DNA of 59,312 bases from contig JAMWCW010000010.1 in the NCBI GenBank assembly GCA_023819145.1, forward strand, positions 1 through 59,312, in the 5' to 3' direction. This document shows positions 13,548 to 23,040 of this stretch, one piece after another. The stretch comes from Candidatus Omnitrophota bacterium. GTDB lineage: Bacteria; Omnitrophota; Gorgyraeia; DTHP01. Each line of letters opens with the position of its first letter. Within the stretch, counting starts at the first letter, position 1. The notes beneath the pieces are model-generated. The model was not told the DNA's origin and made no database searches. It was given only the letters and a program-made list of their open reading frames with translations. Made by a program: the position numbers and the translations under genes.

Positions 13548-14819
13548 ATGAAGAAGAAACTGCAGAAGGTAGACCATTGTCAGAGGGTTATGGAGATTGA
13601 AATTTATCCGGAAGAGATTGTTTCGATAGAAGAGGAGGTTTATCGGGATATTCAAAAAGTTGCTTCCCTTCCAGGATTTCGCAAAGGGAAAGCTCCTCTG
13701 GAAATGATTAAAAAGTTTTATCAGAATGAAGCAGAAAAAGAAATAGTTAAACGTTCTATCCCTGAATTTTTTAGAAAAGCGATTCTCTCGGAGGATTTAA
13801 CTCCTCTGGCATTACCGCAGATATACGATGTGAATTGGCAGCGGGGAAAGCCTTTGTTTTTTAAAGCCCGATTTGAAGTAAAACCCGATTTTCGTCTGAA
13901 GCCCTACACAAACTTGAAGATAAAGAAGAAAAAATTGGAGGTTAAAGAAGAAGAGATAGATAAAGTGTTTAAAGGTCTACAGGAAAAATACGCAGAGCTT
14001 GCGACCATCGAACCCCGTCCTTTGCAAAAAGGAGATTTTATTCTCTGTGATTATAAGAGTAGAACAAAGGAAAGGGTTCTTGAAGACAGAGAGAATGTAT
14101 GGCTTTCTCTGGAAGAGAATGCGAATTTTAGAGGATTTACCGAACAGCTATATGGAGCAAGAGTGGGAGAAACTAAAAGAATAGTTTTGAAAATCCCTCA
14201 AGAATTCCCCGATAAAGAGATACGGGGTAAAGAGGTTGAAATAGAAGTCAAGATTAAAGAGATAAAGGAGAAACGTCTGCCCGAAATAAATGACGATTTT
14301 GCCAAGACCGTAGGGAATTTTAATAGTATTTCTGACTTGCGAGAAGGCATAAGAAAAGACCTTTTATCTTTGAAAGAGATACAGCTAAAAAAAGAAATGG
14401 AGTCCCAGATTTTAGGAATTCTTCTTGAATTAAATACATTTACTGTTCCGGCTTCTTTAGTAGAGAAATCGAAGGATAATTTTATAAAGAGATTTCGTGA
14501 GGAATTAATTAAGAGAGGACTAAAGGAAAAAGAGATAGAAGAGGCCGATGAAACAATTAAGAAAAGGGCTGAAGAAGAAGCAGAGAAAGAGATAAGGATT
14601 TTCTTTATCTTAGCAGAGATAGCCGAGAAGGAAAACATTCAGGTGGCTGATGAAGAGGTGGAACAACAGATTAGAAAATTAGCAGAAGAATGGAAAGAAG
14701 ATTTTGATAAATTAAAGAAAGATTTTCTGAAGAAGAATCTGTGGGAAGAGATAAGGGTAGAGTTAAAAGAAACGAAGGTTATGAAATTTCTGCTTAAGAA
14801 TGCCCAAATAGAAGAATAG
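13548..14819 (+). CDS. tig: trigger factor
   Basis: A 423-residue ribosome-bound chaperone with peptidyl-prolyl isomerase activity. The ribosome-docking signature PGFRKGKAP is at residues about 42-50. Residues about 150-240 form the FKBP-type isomerase domain (ELATIEPRPLQKGDFILCDY, then a GFTEQLYGARVGETKRIVL loop). The rest is the helical SurA-like arm. It begins two bases after the hpf stop, and clpP follows 51 bases later, the conserved tig-clpP order. clpX is not next to it. The start codon is supported by the adjacent stop and by alignment of the N-terminus with the family. Confidence 0.93.
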   Translation: MKKKLQKVDHCQRVMEIEIYPEEIVSIEEEVYRDIQKVASLPGFRKGKAPLEMIKKFYQNEAEKEIVKRSIPEFFRKAILSEDLTPLALPQIYDVNWQRGKPLFFKARFEVKPDFRLKPYTNLKIKKKKLEVKEEEIDKVFKGLQEKYAELATIEPRPLQKGDFILCDYKSRTKERVLEDRENVWLSLEENANFRGFTEQLYGARVGETKRIVLKIPQEFPDKEIRGKEVEIEVKIKEIKEKRLPEINDDFAKTVGNFNSISDLREGIRKDLLSLKEIQLKKEMESQILGILLELNTFTVPASLVEKSKDNFIKRFREELIKRGLKEKEIEEADETIKKRAEEEAEKEIRIFFILAEIAEKENIQVADEEVEQQIRKLAEEWKEDFDKLKKDFLKKNLWEEIRVELKETKVMKFLLKNAQIEE

Positions 14820-14870
14820 ATGAGTAAGATGTTTTAAAAACAATTATCATTTTAACCAAAGGGAGGGACT

Positions 14871-15479
14871 ATGGAAATTTTTAATCAGACATTGGTTCCT
14901 ATCGTCGTGGAACAGTCCGCAAGGGGAGAAAGGGCATATGATATCTTTTCACGTCTTTTGAAAGATCGAATTATTTTTATAGGCACGCCTATCGATGATA
15001 CGATATCCAATCTAGTAATTGCTCAAATGCTCTTTTTACAGATGGAAGACCCCTCTAAGGATATCAATGTTTATATTAATACGCCGGGAGGCGTGGTTAC
15101 TGCGGGCCTTGCAATATATGATACTATGCAGTTTGTGAAACCGGATGTTGCTACTTATTGCGTAGGTCAGGCAAGTAGTATGGGCGCTCTTTTGTTAGCC
15201 GCAGGGACTAAGGGGAAGCGTTTTGCTCTACCCCATGCGCGCATAATGATACATCAGCCTTGGGGAGGAGTGAAGGGAGCAGCGATAGATATAAGTATTC
15301 AGGCAAAGGAGATTTTGAGATTGCGTGATAAAATAAACGAAATTCTTGCTAAACACACGGGACAGCCGTTGGATAAGATTCAGAAGGATACAGACCGTGA
15401 TTACTTTATGTCGGCGGAAGAAGCGAAAGAATATGGATTGGTAGATGAGGTAATTGTCGGCAAGATACCGAAGAAATAA
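14871..15479 (+). CDS. clpP: ATP-dependent Clp protease proteolytic subunit
   Basis: A 202-residue serine protease. Ser103 in [12 protein letters not shown], His128 in IMIHQPWGG and probably Asp177 in TDRDYFM form the triad. The N-terminal [20 protein letters not shown] is the axial-gate segment of ClpP1-type subunits. Fourteen copies would form the barrel that degrades proteins unfolded by ClpX or ClpA, which are not in this window. Strong Shine-Dalgarno GGGAGG at 14859-14865. It follows trigger factor, as usual. The full length and all catalytic residues argue for an active enzyme. Confidence 0.96.
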   Translation: MEIFNQTLVPIVVEQSARGERAYDIFSRLLKDRIIFIGTPIDDTISNLVIAQMLFLQMEDPSKDINVYINTPGGVVTAGLAIYDTMQFVKPDVATYCVGQASSMGALLLAAGTKGKRFALPHARIMIHQPWGGVKGAAIDISIQAKEILRLRDKINEILAKHTGQPLDKIQKDTDRDYFMSAEEAKEYGLVDEVIVGKIPKK

Positions 15480-15567
15480 TAAAGTGTTTGCTGTTGTGGT
15501 GGGTTACTAGAGTAAAATTTATAGATATTAAAATAGTGGAGTGAATAAAAAATAGAGGGAGGTAAAG

Positions 15568-16707
15568 ATGCGTAAACAATTATTGCTTACTCCTGGCCCA
15601 ACACCGGTTCCACCCGAAGTTTCTTTAGCCATGGCAGCGCCGATTATTCATCATCGCACTTCAGAGTATCGGGCTATCTTTGAGGAAGCGATTAAAGGTT
15701 TAAAATATGTTTTTCAGACAGAAAATGATGTATTTACTTTTGCTTCTTCAGGTACAGGAGCGATGGAGGCAGCAGTAGTTAATCTACTTTCGCCAAAGGA
15801 TAAGGTGATTACAGTTCAGGGTGGAAAGTTTGGAGAACGCTGGACAGAATTGTGCCAAAGCTATGGGATGGAGACAGTGGTTATAGATGTGACTTGGGGT
15901 GAGGCGGTTGAACCAGCAAAGATTGCCGATATTTTAGATAAAGATGCACGGATTAAAGCGGTTTTTACTACCCTCTGTGAAACCTCTACAGGAGTGGTAA
16001 ACGATATTAAAACCATTGCGCAAATTACCCAGAGACATAAAGCGGTTTTGGTAGTAGATGCTATTAGTGCGCTTGCTTCTGTAGAATTGAAAACCGATGC
16101 TTGGGGAGTGGATGTGGTGGTCGCAGGTTCACAGAAAGGGCTCATGCTTCCTCCGGGATTATCTTTCTTAAGCATCAGTCCCAAAGCATGGGCACTTGTT
16201 AATGAAGCAAAGGTCCCCCGTTATTATTTTGACTTAAAGTTAGCAAAGAAAGCCTTAGATAAGATTGATACTCCTTTTACTCCAGCGGTATCCTTGGTGA
16301 TCGGTTTGCGTGAGGTTTTGCGAATAATACAGAAAGAAGGTTTGGAGAATATTTGGGCAAGGCATGCTTTAATGGCGCGGGCGACCCGTTCAGCAATGCT
16401 TGCTTTAGGATTGGAACTTTTTGCTCCCCGGGCTTCTTCAGATGCAGTCACTGCCGTAAAGGTTCCCTCGGGACTCGACGGTGAGAATATGGTTAAACTT
16501 CTGCGACAGAAATACGGCGTTTCTATTGCAGGGGGTCAAGATGAACTTAAAGGAAAAGTTTTCAGAGTTGCTCATATGGGATACATTACACCTGAAGAAA
16601 TTCTTCTTACAATTTCTTGTATTGAACTTGCTTTAAACGAAATGGGCTACAAGGCTCCTTTGGGTAAGGGAGTGAAAGCCGCAGAAGAGGTTCTGGAAAA
16701 AAGATAA
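15568..16707 (+). CDS. class V aminotransferase (alanine/serine-glyoxylate type)
   Basis: A 379-residue PLP enzyme. The N-terminus TPGPTPVPPEV and HHRTSEYR, and the PLP lysine Lys190 in VAGSQKGLMLPPG, are typical of the alanine-glyoxylate / serine-pyruvate transaminase group, including the small subunit of cyanobacterial soluble hydrogenase. It ends 13 bases before serA. In several deep-branching bacteria such an enzyme paired with serA replaces SerC in serine synthesis, using 3-phosphohydroxypyruvate or hydroxypyruvate. That role is inferred from the neighbour, not from residues. Shine-Dalgarno GAGGGAGGT. Confidence 0.85.
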   Translation: MRKQLLLTPGPTPVPPEVSLAMAAPIIHHRTSEYRAIFEEAIKGLKYVFQTENDVFTFASSGTGAMEAAVVNLLSPKDKVITVQGGKFGERWTELCQSYGMETVVIDVTWGEAVEPAKIADILDKDARIKAVFTTLCETSTGVVNDIKTIAQITQRHKAVLVVDAISALASVELKTDAWGVDVVVAGSQKGLMLPPGLSFLSISPKAWALVNEAKVPRYYFDLKLAKKALDKIDTPFTPAVSLVIGLREVLRIIQKEGLENIWARHALMARATRSAMLALGLELFAPRASSDAVTAVKVPSGLDGENMVKLLRQKYGVSIAGGQDELKGKVFRVAHMGYITPEEILLTISCIELALNEMGYKAPLGKGVKAAEEVLEKR

Positions 16708-16720
16708 TGAGGAGGTAGAG

Positions 16721-18304
16721 ATGAAAATTTTAGTTTCTGACCCTTTAGCCGAGGAAGGATTGAAGATATTGAGGGAAGAGAAGGATTTTCAAGTAGATGT
16801 TAAAGTCAAACAGCCAGAGGAGGTTATAAAAGAGATTATCGGAGATTATGATGCTTTGGTTGTGCGTAGTGAGACCAAGGTTACAGCGGGGATAATTGAG
16901 CGGGCACAAAGACTTAAGGTAATTGGCCGGGCAGGTGTAGGGCTGGATAATGTCGATGTTGAAGCAGCAACCAAGAGAGGAATTATTGTAATGAATGCTC
17001 CAGAAGGAAATACAATATCTACTGCTGAACATACGCTGAGTATGATTCTTGCTCTTTCACGAAATATTCCTCAAGCCGATGCCTCCTTGAAAAAAGGGGA
17101 ATGGAATCGTAAGAAATTTATGGGCGTAGAATTGTACGGAAAGGCATTGGGCATAATAGGTTTGGGGAGGATTGGGAAAGAGGTGGCTAAACGTGCTATG
17201 AGCTTTGGTATGAAAATCATTGCCTACGACCCGTATCTTCCTAGCGATAAAGCAAAGAGTTTAGGAGTTGAATTGGTGGATTGGGAAGAGTTGTTGAAGA
17301 AAGCGGATTATATAAGTTTTCATATACCTCTGACCGATGAGACAAAGAATATGATTTCCGAACGAGAGTTCAAAATCATGAAGAAAGGAATGAGGATAAT
17401 AAATTGTGCCCGCGGGGGTATTGTTGATGAGAAAGCTTTGGTAAAAGCAATTGAAGAGGGAATAGTTGAGGGGGTGGCACTCGATGTTTTTGAGAAGGAA
17501 CCCCCGGGGGATCATCCGCTTCTCAAGTCAGAAAAAGTAATCGCTACTCCTCATTTAGGGGCTTCTACAGAAGAGGCGCAGATTAGTGTTTCTATGGACA
17601 TTGCTCGTCAAATAAAGGATGTGCTTTTGGGTAGAGGAGTGCGTAATGCAGTAAATTTCCCGTGTGTCGAGGCTTCGCTTTTAGAATTGCTTAAACCTTA
17701 TCTTAATCTTGCAGAGCGTTTAGGAGCGATGCATACTCAATTGACCGAGGGGCATATTAAAGAGATTAAGATAAAGTATATTGGGGAAACTTGGGCTAAT
17801 ATTGATACTCAGCCTTTGACCATTGCTTTTCTTAAAGGTATGCTTTCACCAATTTTACAGGAAACAGTCAATTTTGTTAACGCTCCTTTTATCGCTAAGG
17901 AGAGAGGGATAAGAATAAATGAAATTAAGACGAACGAAATAGAAGATTTTGCTAATGTAATTTCCGTAGAGATGATAACCGAGAAAATAAGGAACGTTAT
18001 TACCGGTACTCTTTTTGCTGACAATTCTTCGCGGATCGTTAAGATAAACGAATTTTATGTTGAGGCAATTCCCCAGGGTTTTATGCTTATTTTTAACAAC
18101 TGGGATAAACCCGGAGTGGTGGGAAATATTGGGACTGTTTTAGGGAAAAATAATATTAATATTGCGGGTATGACCTTTGGAAGAGAAAAACCGGGAGGTA
18201 GGGCAATTACGGTTATTAATGTAGATAGCCCTGTGCCGGAAAACGTGCTTAAACAATTGAAAGCTACGGAAAATATTTTAGATGTGAAATTGATAAAACT
18301 ATAA
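16721..18304 (+). CDS. serA: D-3-phosphoglycerate dehydrogenase, long form
   Basis: A 527-residue enzyme that oxidises 3-phosphoglycerate for serine synthesis. The Rossmann motif GIIGLGRIGKEVA is at about residues 145-157. The catalytic Arg, Glu and His are in RGGIVDEKAL, FEKEPPG and PHLGAST. The C-terminal ~210 residues hold the intervening (ASB) domain and a final ACT domain (FNNWDKPGVVGNIGTVL), so feedback by serine is likely. This is the long type of serA. It forms a two-gene unit with the class V aminotransferase. GGAGGT precedes the ATG. Confidence 0.95.
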   Translation: MKILVSDPLAEEGLKILREEKDFQVDVKVKQPEEVIKEIIGDYDALVVRSETKVTAGIIERAQRLKVIGRAGVGLDNVDVEAATKRGIIVMNAPEGNTISTAEHTLSMILALSRNIPQADASLKKGEWNRKKFMGVELYGKALGIIGLGRIGKEVAKRAMSFGMKIIAYDPYLPSDKAKSLGVELVDWEELLKKADYISFHIPLTDETKNMISEREFKIMKKGMRIINCARGGIVDEKALVKAIEEGIVEGVALDVFEKEPPGDHPLLKSEKVIATPHLGASTEEAQISVSMDIARQIKDVLLGRGVRNAVNFPCVEASLLELLKPYLNLAERLGAMHTQLTEGHIKEIKIKYIGETWANIDTQPLTIAFLKGMLSPILQETVNFVNAPFIAKERGIRINEIKTNEIEDFANVISVEMITEKIRNVITGTLFADNSSRIVKINEFYVEAIPQGFMLIFNNWDKPGVVGNIGTVLGKNNINIAGMTFGREKPGGRAITVINVDSPVPENVLKQLKATENILDVKLIKL

Positions 18305-18407
18305 AAAATTCAGTTCTTGGGTTTTTGTATTTAATAAAGGTTTATATTTATCAAAACCATAATAAACAAACGCGCAATTTTATCATACGGTAAAAAAGGA
18401 GATAGCT

Positions 18408-19643
18408 ATGGAGAAGAAGAAAATTTATATTATTGATGTAACCAATCGTGATGGAGTGCAAACCGCAAAGATTTGTCTTTCTAAGCTTCAAAAGACGATG
18501 CTCAATCTTTACCTCAATGAAATGGGTATATTTCAATCTGAGTTTGGATTTCCGGTGACAAAGCATGAGACAAATTATTTAAACGCTAACTTAGAGCTTG
18601 CAAGGATGGGGGTTTTGAGTCCGATGCGTTTGGGAGGTTGGATACGCGCTACGGTAGAGGATGTAGAGGTTACTTTTCAGCGCATTCCGGAAATAGAACA
18701 TCTTAATCTCTCGATATCCACATCCGATCAGATGATTATTCATAAATTTAAAGGAAAGCTTGACCATGCTTCGGTAATAAAAGAAATGAATCAGGCAGTG
18801 AAAAGAGCGAGGGAATTGGGAATAAAGAGTATAGGGGTTAATGCAGAAGATGCTTCACGTACTCGGATAGAATATCTCATTGAATTTGCTTCGGCAGCAA
18901 AATCTGCAGGAGCGAATAGAATTCGCTACTGCGATACCTTAGGTTACGATACTCCTTTTACCATTTATGAGAGGACAAGAACTCTAGCGGAAAAAGTAGG
19001 GATTCCTGTCGAAATACATTGTCATAATGATTTGGGAATGGCGGTGGCTAATTCGGCAATGGGAGCAAAAGGAGTTCTTGATGGGGGACAAGATGCTTAT
19101 ATCAATACCTGCGTGAATGGAATGGGTGAGCGGGCAGGTAATGCAGATTTAGTGAGCGTAATTCTTGCGGTAAGATATGGAGCGGGGATGGAGAACTATT
19201 CTTTAGATGAACGGGTTAAGATGGACATCGCGTGGAAAATTTGCAAATATGCTTCTTACGCTTTTAGCATTCCTATCCCCATAAACCAGCCAGGAGTAGG
19301 AGCAAATGCTTTTGCACACGAGTCTGGTATTCATGCCGATGGTGCACTAAAGGACCGCCGAAATTATGAGCTCTATGATTTTGAAGAGTTAGGCAGGGGA
19401 GAGCCAGAAATAATCGAGACTGGTCGACAGATTATTGCTGGCGAATATTCGGGAATCAAGGGATTCCGCAATGTTTATGAAAAATTAGAGATCGAGTTTA
19501 AAAATGATGAAGAGGCAGCTAAAATTCTTGAGTTAGTGCGCTATGCCAATGTGCATAACCAGAAGCCATTGGTAGAGGATGAATTGCGTTTTATTGCCAA
19601 GTATCCTGAGATTGCAAGAAAGATATTTACTATGAATCCTTGA
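18408..19643 (+). CDS. homocitrate / 2-isopropylmalate synthase-family enzyme
   Basis: A 411-residue TIM-barrel enzyme of the LeuA/NifV/AksA group, which condenses acetyl-CoA with a 2-oxo acid. It has HCHNDLGMAVANS and NTCVNGMGERAGNADL, the metal-binding histidines and active-site loop, and AHESGIHADGALKD in the flexible region. The N-terminal motif reads DVTNRDGVQT rather than the usual DTTLRDGEQ, so it lies off the main branches. The length lacks the LeuA regulatory domain (about 120 residues), favouring homocitrate synthase or a citramalate-like role. No nif genes are near; lysine or leucine-like biosynthesis are options. Substrate not readable. Confidence 0.8.
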   Translation: MEKKKIYIIDVTNRDGVQTAKICLSKLQKTMLNLYLNEMGIFQSEFGFPVTKHETNYLNANLELARMGVLSPMRLGGWIRATVEDVEVTFQRIPEIEHLNLSISTSDQMIIHKFKGKLDHASVIKEMNQAVKRARELGIKSIGVNAEDASRTRIEYLIEFASAAKSAGANRIRYCDTLGYDTPFTIYERTRTLAEKVGIPVEIHCHNDLGMAVANSAMGAKGVLDGGQDAYINTCVNGMGERAGNADLVSVILAVRYGAGMENYSLDERVKMDIAWKICKYASYAFSIPIPINQPGVGANAFAHESGIHADGALKDRRNYELYDFEELGRGEPEIIETGRQIIAGEYSGIKGFRNVYEKLEIEFKNDEEAAKILELVRYANVHNQKPLVEDELRFIAKYPEIARKIFTMNP

Positions 19644-19739
19644 AAATTAATAATAAAATGGCGTTGACTGTGTAAAATTTTTGTTTGCCAGAAGGGGGTT
19701 AACGTAAAACAAAACTAAAAAGGTTGGATAAAGGAGAGC

Positions 19740-21005
19740 ATGTCTAACATAGTAGTCGTAGGGACACAATGGGGTGATGAGGGCAAGGGTAAGATTATCG
19801 ATTATCTTGCTAAAGATAGCGATGTTATTGTGCGCTATCAAGGTGGAAACAACGCCGGGCATACTGTAGTTATAAATAATAAAGAATTTATTCTTCATCT
19901 TATTCCCTCGGGGATTCTTCATAAGGGTAAACTCTGTATTGTGGGTAATGGAGTGGTAGTTGATCCTTCTGCTCTACTTTTGGAAATAAAGGAGTTGAAG
20001 AATAGAGGCGTGGATATAGACTCAAATCTCCTTATCAGCGAACAGGCTCATGTTATTTTTCCTTATCATAAACTCCTTGACCAGTTGCGGGAGAAGAAAA
20101 GAAAAATTGGTACAACCGGCAGGGGAATTGGGCCTTGCTATGCCGATAAAGTAGGTAGGGTCGGGATTAGAGTGGTTGATTTGTTGGATAAGGAAATTTT
20201 TGCTCAAAAATTGAAGTTAAATTTAGAAGAAAAGAACGAGATTATTAAAAAAGTTTATGGAGATAAAGGTTTTTCTTTCCAAAAAATTTATAAAGAATAT
20301 CGGGGGTATGCAAAGGAAATTAAAAAATATGTCAAAAACACAACACTTATTCTGAAAAAAGCAATAGATAGGAAAAAAAGTATTCTTTTTGAAGGAGCAC
20401 AGGGGACGCTTTTAGACATCGATTTTGGAACCTATCCCTATGTCACCGCATCAAACGCCTCTGTGGGAGGGGTGTGTACCGGGACAGGGGTCAGTCCGAA
20501 GAATATAGATAAAATTATCGGCGTAGCCAAAGCATATACTACAAGGGTGGGAGAAGGGCCTTTTCCTACCGAATTTAAATCAGATTTGATGGAAAAGATT
20601 CGTTTGCGAGGGAAAGAATTTGGTGCTACTACCGGAAGGCCACGGAGATGCGGATGGTTTGATACTGTTTTGGTAAGATATTCTATTATGGTTAATGGCA
20701 TAGACGAACTGGCTATTACCAAATTGGATGTTTTAGATGAAATGGAGAACATTAAAATTTGTGTGGGCTATAAGTATAAAGGTAAAATATACCACCATTT
20801 CCCCTCTGATTTGAAAATCCTCTTTGAAGGTAACCCCGTCTATGAAGAACAAAAAGGATGGTTGAGTGATACTTCTCAGATAACCTCTTTTGATAATTTA
20901 CCGCCTAATGCGAAACTTTATTTGAAAAGGTTGAGCAAATTACTGGAGATAAAAGTTAAACTTATTTCCGTAGGCTCAGAAAGAAATCAGACTTTTGTGT
21001 TATAA
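19740..21005 (+). CDS. purA: adenylosuccinate synthetase
   Basis: A 421-residue enzyme of AMP synthesis (IMP + aspartate + GTP). It has the P-loop WGDEGKGKIID at residues about 9-19, with the catalytic Asp and the following NAGHTVV. IGPCYADK and TRVGEGPFPTEF (IMP and aspartate sites) and a GTP-specificity NKLD-like segment (ITKLDVLD) are present. Length matches E. coli PurA. AAAGGAG precedes the ATG. It is preceded by 96 non-coding bases in which I saw TTGACT but no matching -10 box. Confidence 0.96.
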   Translation: MSNIVVVGTQWGDEGKGKIIDYLAKDSDVIVRYQGGNNAGHTVVINNKEFILHLIPSGILHKGKLCIVGNGVVVDPSALLLEIKELKNRGVDIDSNLLISEQAHVIFPYHKLLDQLREKKRKIGTTGRGIGPCYADKVGRVGIRVVDLLDKEIFAQKLKLNLEEKNEIIKKVYGDKGFSFQKIYKEYRGYAKEIKKYVKNTTLILKKAIDRKKSILFEGAQGTLLDIDFGTYPYVTASNASVGGVCTGTGVSPKNIDKIIGVAKAYTTRVGEGPFPTEFKSDLMEKIRLRGKEFGATTGRPRRCGWFDTVLVRYSIMVNGIDELAITKLDVLDEMENIKICVGYKYKGKIYHHFPSDLKILFEGNPVYEEQKGWLSDTSQITSFDNLPPNAKLYLKRLSKLLEIKVKLISVGSERNQTFVL

Positions 21006-21027
21006 AAACAGGTAAAGGAGGTTAGAA

Positions 21028-21489
21028 ATGAGAAAAGGACAGATTAAAATGTTTGTTTTTGGAGGTTTTTCTTTGATTGTTCTTGCCTTGGCCCTGCAAT
21101 CGCATTCTTCACTTAATAAATTAAAAGAAGAAAAGAATGCCTTAGAGACGAGGTTAAATCAGATGATTAAAGAAAGGGATTTTATGCGAGCAAGGTTAGA
21201 AGAGTTAGAGAAACGATTGGAGGAAGAAAAGAAATCCGGAAATCTACTCGCAGAAAGACTCGATACCGCAGAAAAAATGGTAGAGGAACTTCAGGCAAAG
21301 ATAGTGAGTTTGACCAAGGATAAAGAGAGCTTGGAGCAGGAATTGAATTCATTAAGAACAAGAGAGATGACCATAGAAGAACCACTAGAACAAAAATCTT
21401 CACAAGAATCCCCTTTAATTAGAGAAACTGCTCCCATCGAAGAAGGTGGTTCTTCTACTATATTAGAAGAGACCCTCCCCCAATTTTAG
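21028..21489 (+). CDS. membrane-anchored coiled-coil protein
   Basis: A 153-residue protein. One hydrophobic segment (residues about 8-26) is followed by a long coiled coil (residues about 28-115: LKEEKNALETRLNQMIKER and RLEELEKRLEEEKKSGNLLA). A short acidic tail follows. The layout is like FtsB/FtsL or other single-span inner-membrane proteins with a periplasmic coil, but no cell-division motif is evident. It is tightly packed between purA and uppS (3 bases before uppS), so cotranscribed with the envelope operon. Function unknown. Confidence 0.65.
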   Translation: MRKGQIKMFVFGGFSLIVLALALQSHSSLNKLKEEKNALETRLNQMIKERDFMRARLEELEKRLEEEKKSGNLLAERLDTAEKMVEELQAKIVSLTKDKESLEQELNSLRTREMTIEEPLEQKSSQESPLIRETAPIEEGGSSTILEETLPQF

Positions 21490-21492
21490 AAA

Positions 21493-22215
21493 ATGGACAA
21501 AGATAATAAACTTCCCCAACACATTGCTATTATTATGGACGGCAATGGAAGATGGGCGAGAAAGAGACGCTTACCGCGCCTAATGGGTCATCGTAAAGGA
21601 ATAGAAAGTGCTAAAAATATTGTAGAAGCATGTGTTAAATTGGGAATAAAAGTTTTGACTCTTTATACATTTTCCACAGAAAACTGGAAGCGCCCCAAGG
21701 AGGAAGTAGATTTTTTAATGGGAATGTTAAAGGATTATTTAACTAAGCATAAGAATTTATTTAAAGACTACAATGTGCGTTTCCAAGTCATTGGCCATTG
21801 GCAGGAGCTAGCCGAAGATATCCAGAGACAGTTGGTGGAGATTACCGAGAACACAAAGAATAATTCAGGAATGGTTCTAAATGTTGCTTTAAATTATGGA
21901 GGCAGGATGGAGATTGTGGATGCAGTTAAGGAAATTGCCTTAGCGGTTAGAAAAGGTGAGATTCTTGCAGAGGGAATTGATGAAAAAATTTTTAGCAATT
22001 TTCTCTATACTCAAGGATTGCCTGACCCCGATCTTCTAATTCGCACAGCGGGAGAATTACGCATAAGCAATTTTCTTCTCTGGCAGATTTCCTATACAGA
22101 GTTGTATTTTTCGAAGAAACTCTGGCCCGATTTTACTCCTCGTGATTTAGAAAGGGCAATAACAGTCTTTCAGCAAAGGGAACGCCGTTTTGGGGGTATT
22201 TTAAATAAAGAATGA
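21493..22215 (+). CDS. uppS: undecaprenyl diphosphate synthase
   Basis: A 240-residue cis-prenyltransferase that makes C55 undecaprenyl diphosphate, the lipid carrier for peptidoglycan and other envelope polymers. MDGNGRWA with its catalytic Asp is at residues about 16-23; FSTENWKRPKEEV and RTAGELRISNFLLWQ, containing the diphosphate-binding arginine and final signature, are present. Its stop overlaps the cdsA ATG (ATGA at 22212-22215), giving translational coupling. The uppS-cdsA-dxr-rseP order is the textbook bacterial cluster, though frr is absent upstream. Confidence 0.96.
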   Translation: MDKDNKLPQHIAIIMDGNGRWARKRRLPRLMGHRKGIESAKNIVEACVKLGIKVLTLYTFSTENWKRPKEEVDFLMGMLKDYLTKHKNLFKDYNVRFQVIGHWQELAEDIQRQLVEITENTKNNSGMVLNVALNYGGRMEIVDAVKEIALAVRKGEILAEGIDEKIFSNFLYTQGLPDPDLLIRTAGELRISNFLLWQISYTELYFSKKLWPDFTPRDLERAITVFQQRERRFGGILNKE

Positions 22216-23033
22216 ATATTACTCATAAGAGATTTATTGTAAGCATATTGTTAACGCTTCTTCTTATTTCTATTGTAATTAAAGCCCCTCCTTTTTTAGG
22301 AGCAGGGGTGGTGGTTTTCGTAGTAGGAGTAGCTCTCCTTGAATTCTATAAATTAGTAGAAAAAAAGGGCATTATTATTTCAAGAAAATTCGGTATTATG
22401 CTCGGTTGTCTTATCCCACTGCTTGTTTATCTCAATTCTTTGTTTAAAGTTTCTTCTCCTGCTACGTGGGAAATAGTTTTTACTATAATAATCTGTTTCA
22501 TTATCTTTGGTGTTCAATTTACCCGCAAAGATTCTCAACAGGCAATTGCCGTTTTATCCACTACGATATTCGGCATTCTTTATATCAGCTGGCCATTGAG
22601 TTTTTTTGTGAAATTCCTCTATATGGATAAAGGTCGTTGGCTGATTTTATTTTTGCTTTTAGTAATTAAGTTGGGAGATGTGGGAGCGTATTTAGTGGGG
22701 ACAAAATTTGGTCGTCACAGCCTTATTAAGAGAATCAGCCCCAATAAATCTAAAGAAGGCACTATCGCTGGACTAATTTTTAGTATTGTTGCCAGTTTGT
22801 TACTGGGAAAGATATATTTGGAAATGAAAACCTTTGAGGGCATTGTTTTAGGATTGCTTCTAGGCGGGCTGGGGCAATTGGGAGACCTTTGCGAATCATT
22901 GCTCAAACGCGATTGTCAGGTTAAGGATTCAGGGAATATTTTCCCAGGATTGGGTGGAATGCTGGACTTAATTGACAGTGTGATATTTGCCGTTCCTTTG
23001 TTTTATTTATATGTCAGTTTCTTCTTGAAATAA
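22212..23033 (+). CDS. cdsA: phosphatidate cytidylyltransferase
   Basis: A 273-residue, roughly eight-span inner-membrane enzyme making CDP-diacylglycerol from phosphatidic acid and CTP. The CdsA signature lies at the C-terminus: GDLCESLLKRDCQVKDSG and FPGLGGMLDLIDSVIF, with the acidic residues that hold the metal ions. SPNKSKEGTIAGL is the substrate loop before it. The ATG overlaps the uppS stop. It feeds phospholipid synthesis, and the plsC gene at 39787 would supply its substrate. No anomaly seen. Confidence 0.95.
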   Translation: MNITHKRFIVSILLTLLLISIVIKAPPFLGAGVVVFVVGVALLEFYKLVEKKGIIISRKFGIMLGCLIPLLVYLNSLFKVSSPATWEIVFTIIICFIIFGVQFTRKDSQQAIAVLSTTIFGILYISWPLSFFVKFLYMDKGRWLILFLLLVIKLGDVGAYLVGTKFGRHSLIKRISPNKSKEGTIAGLIFSIVASLLLGKIYLEMKTFEGIVLGLLLGGLGQLGDLCESLLKRDCQVKDSGNIFPGLGGMLDLIDSVIFAVPLFYLYVSFFLK

Positions 23034-23040
23034 AAAAACC

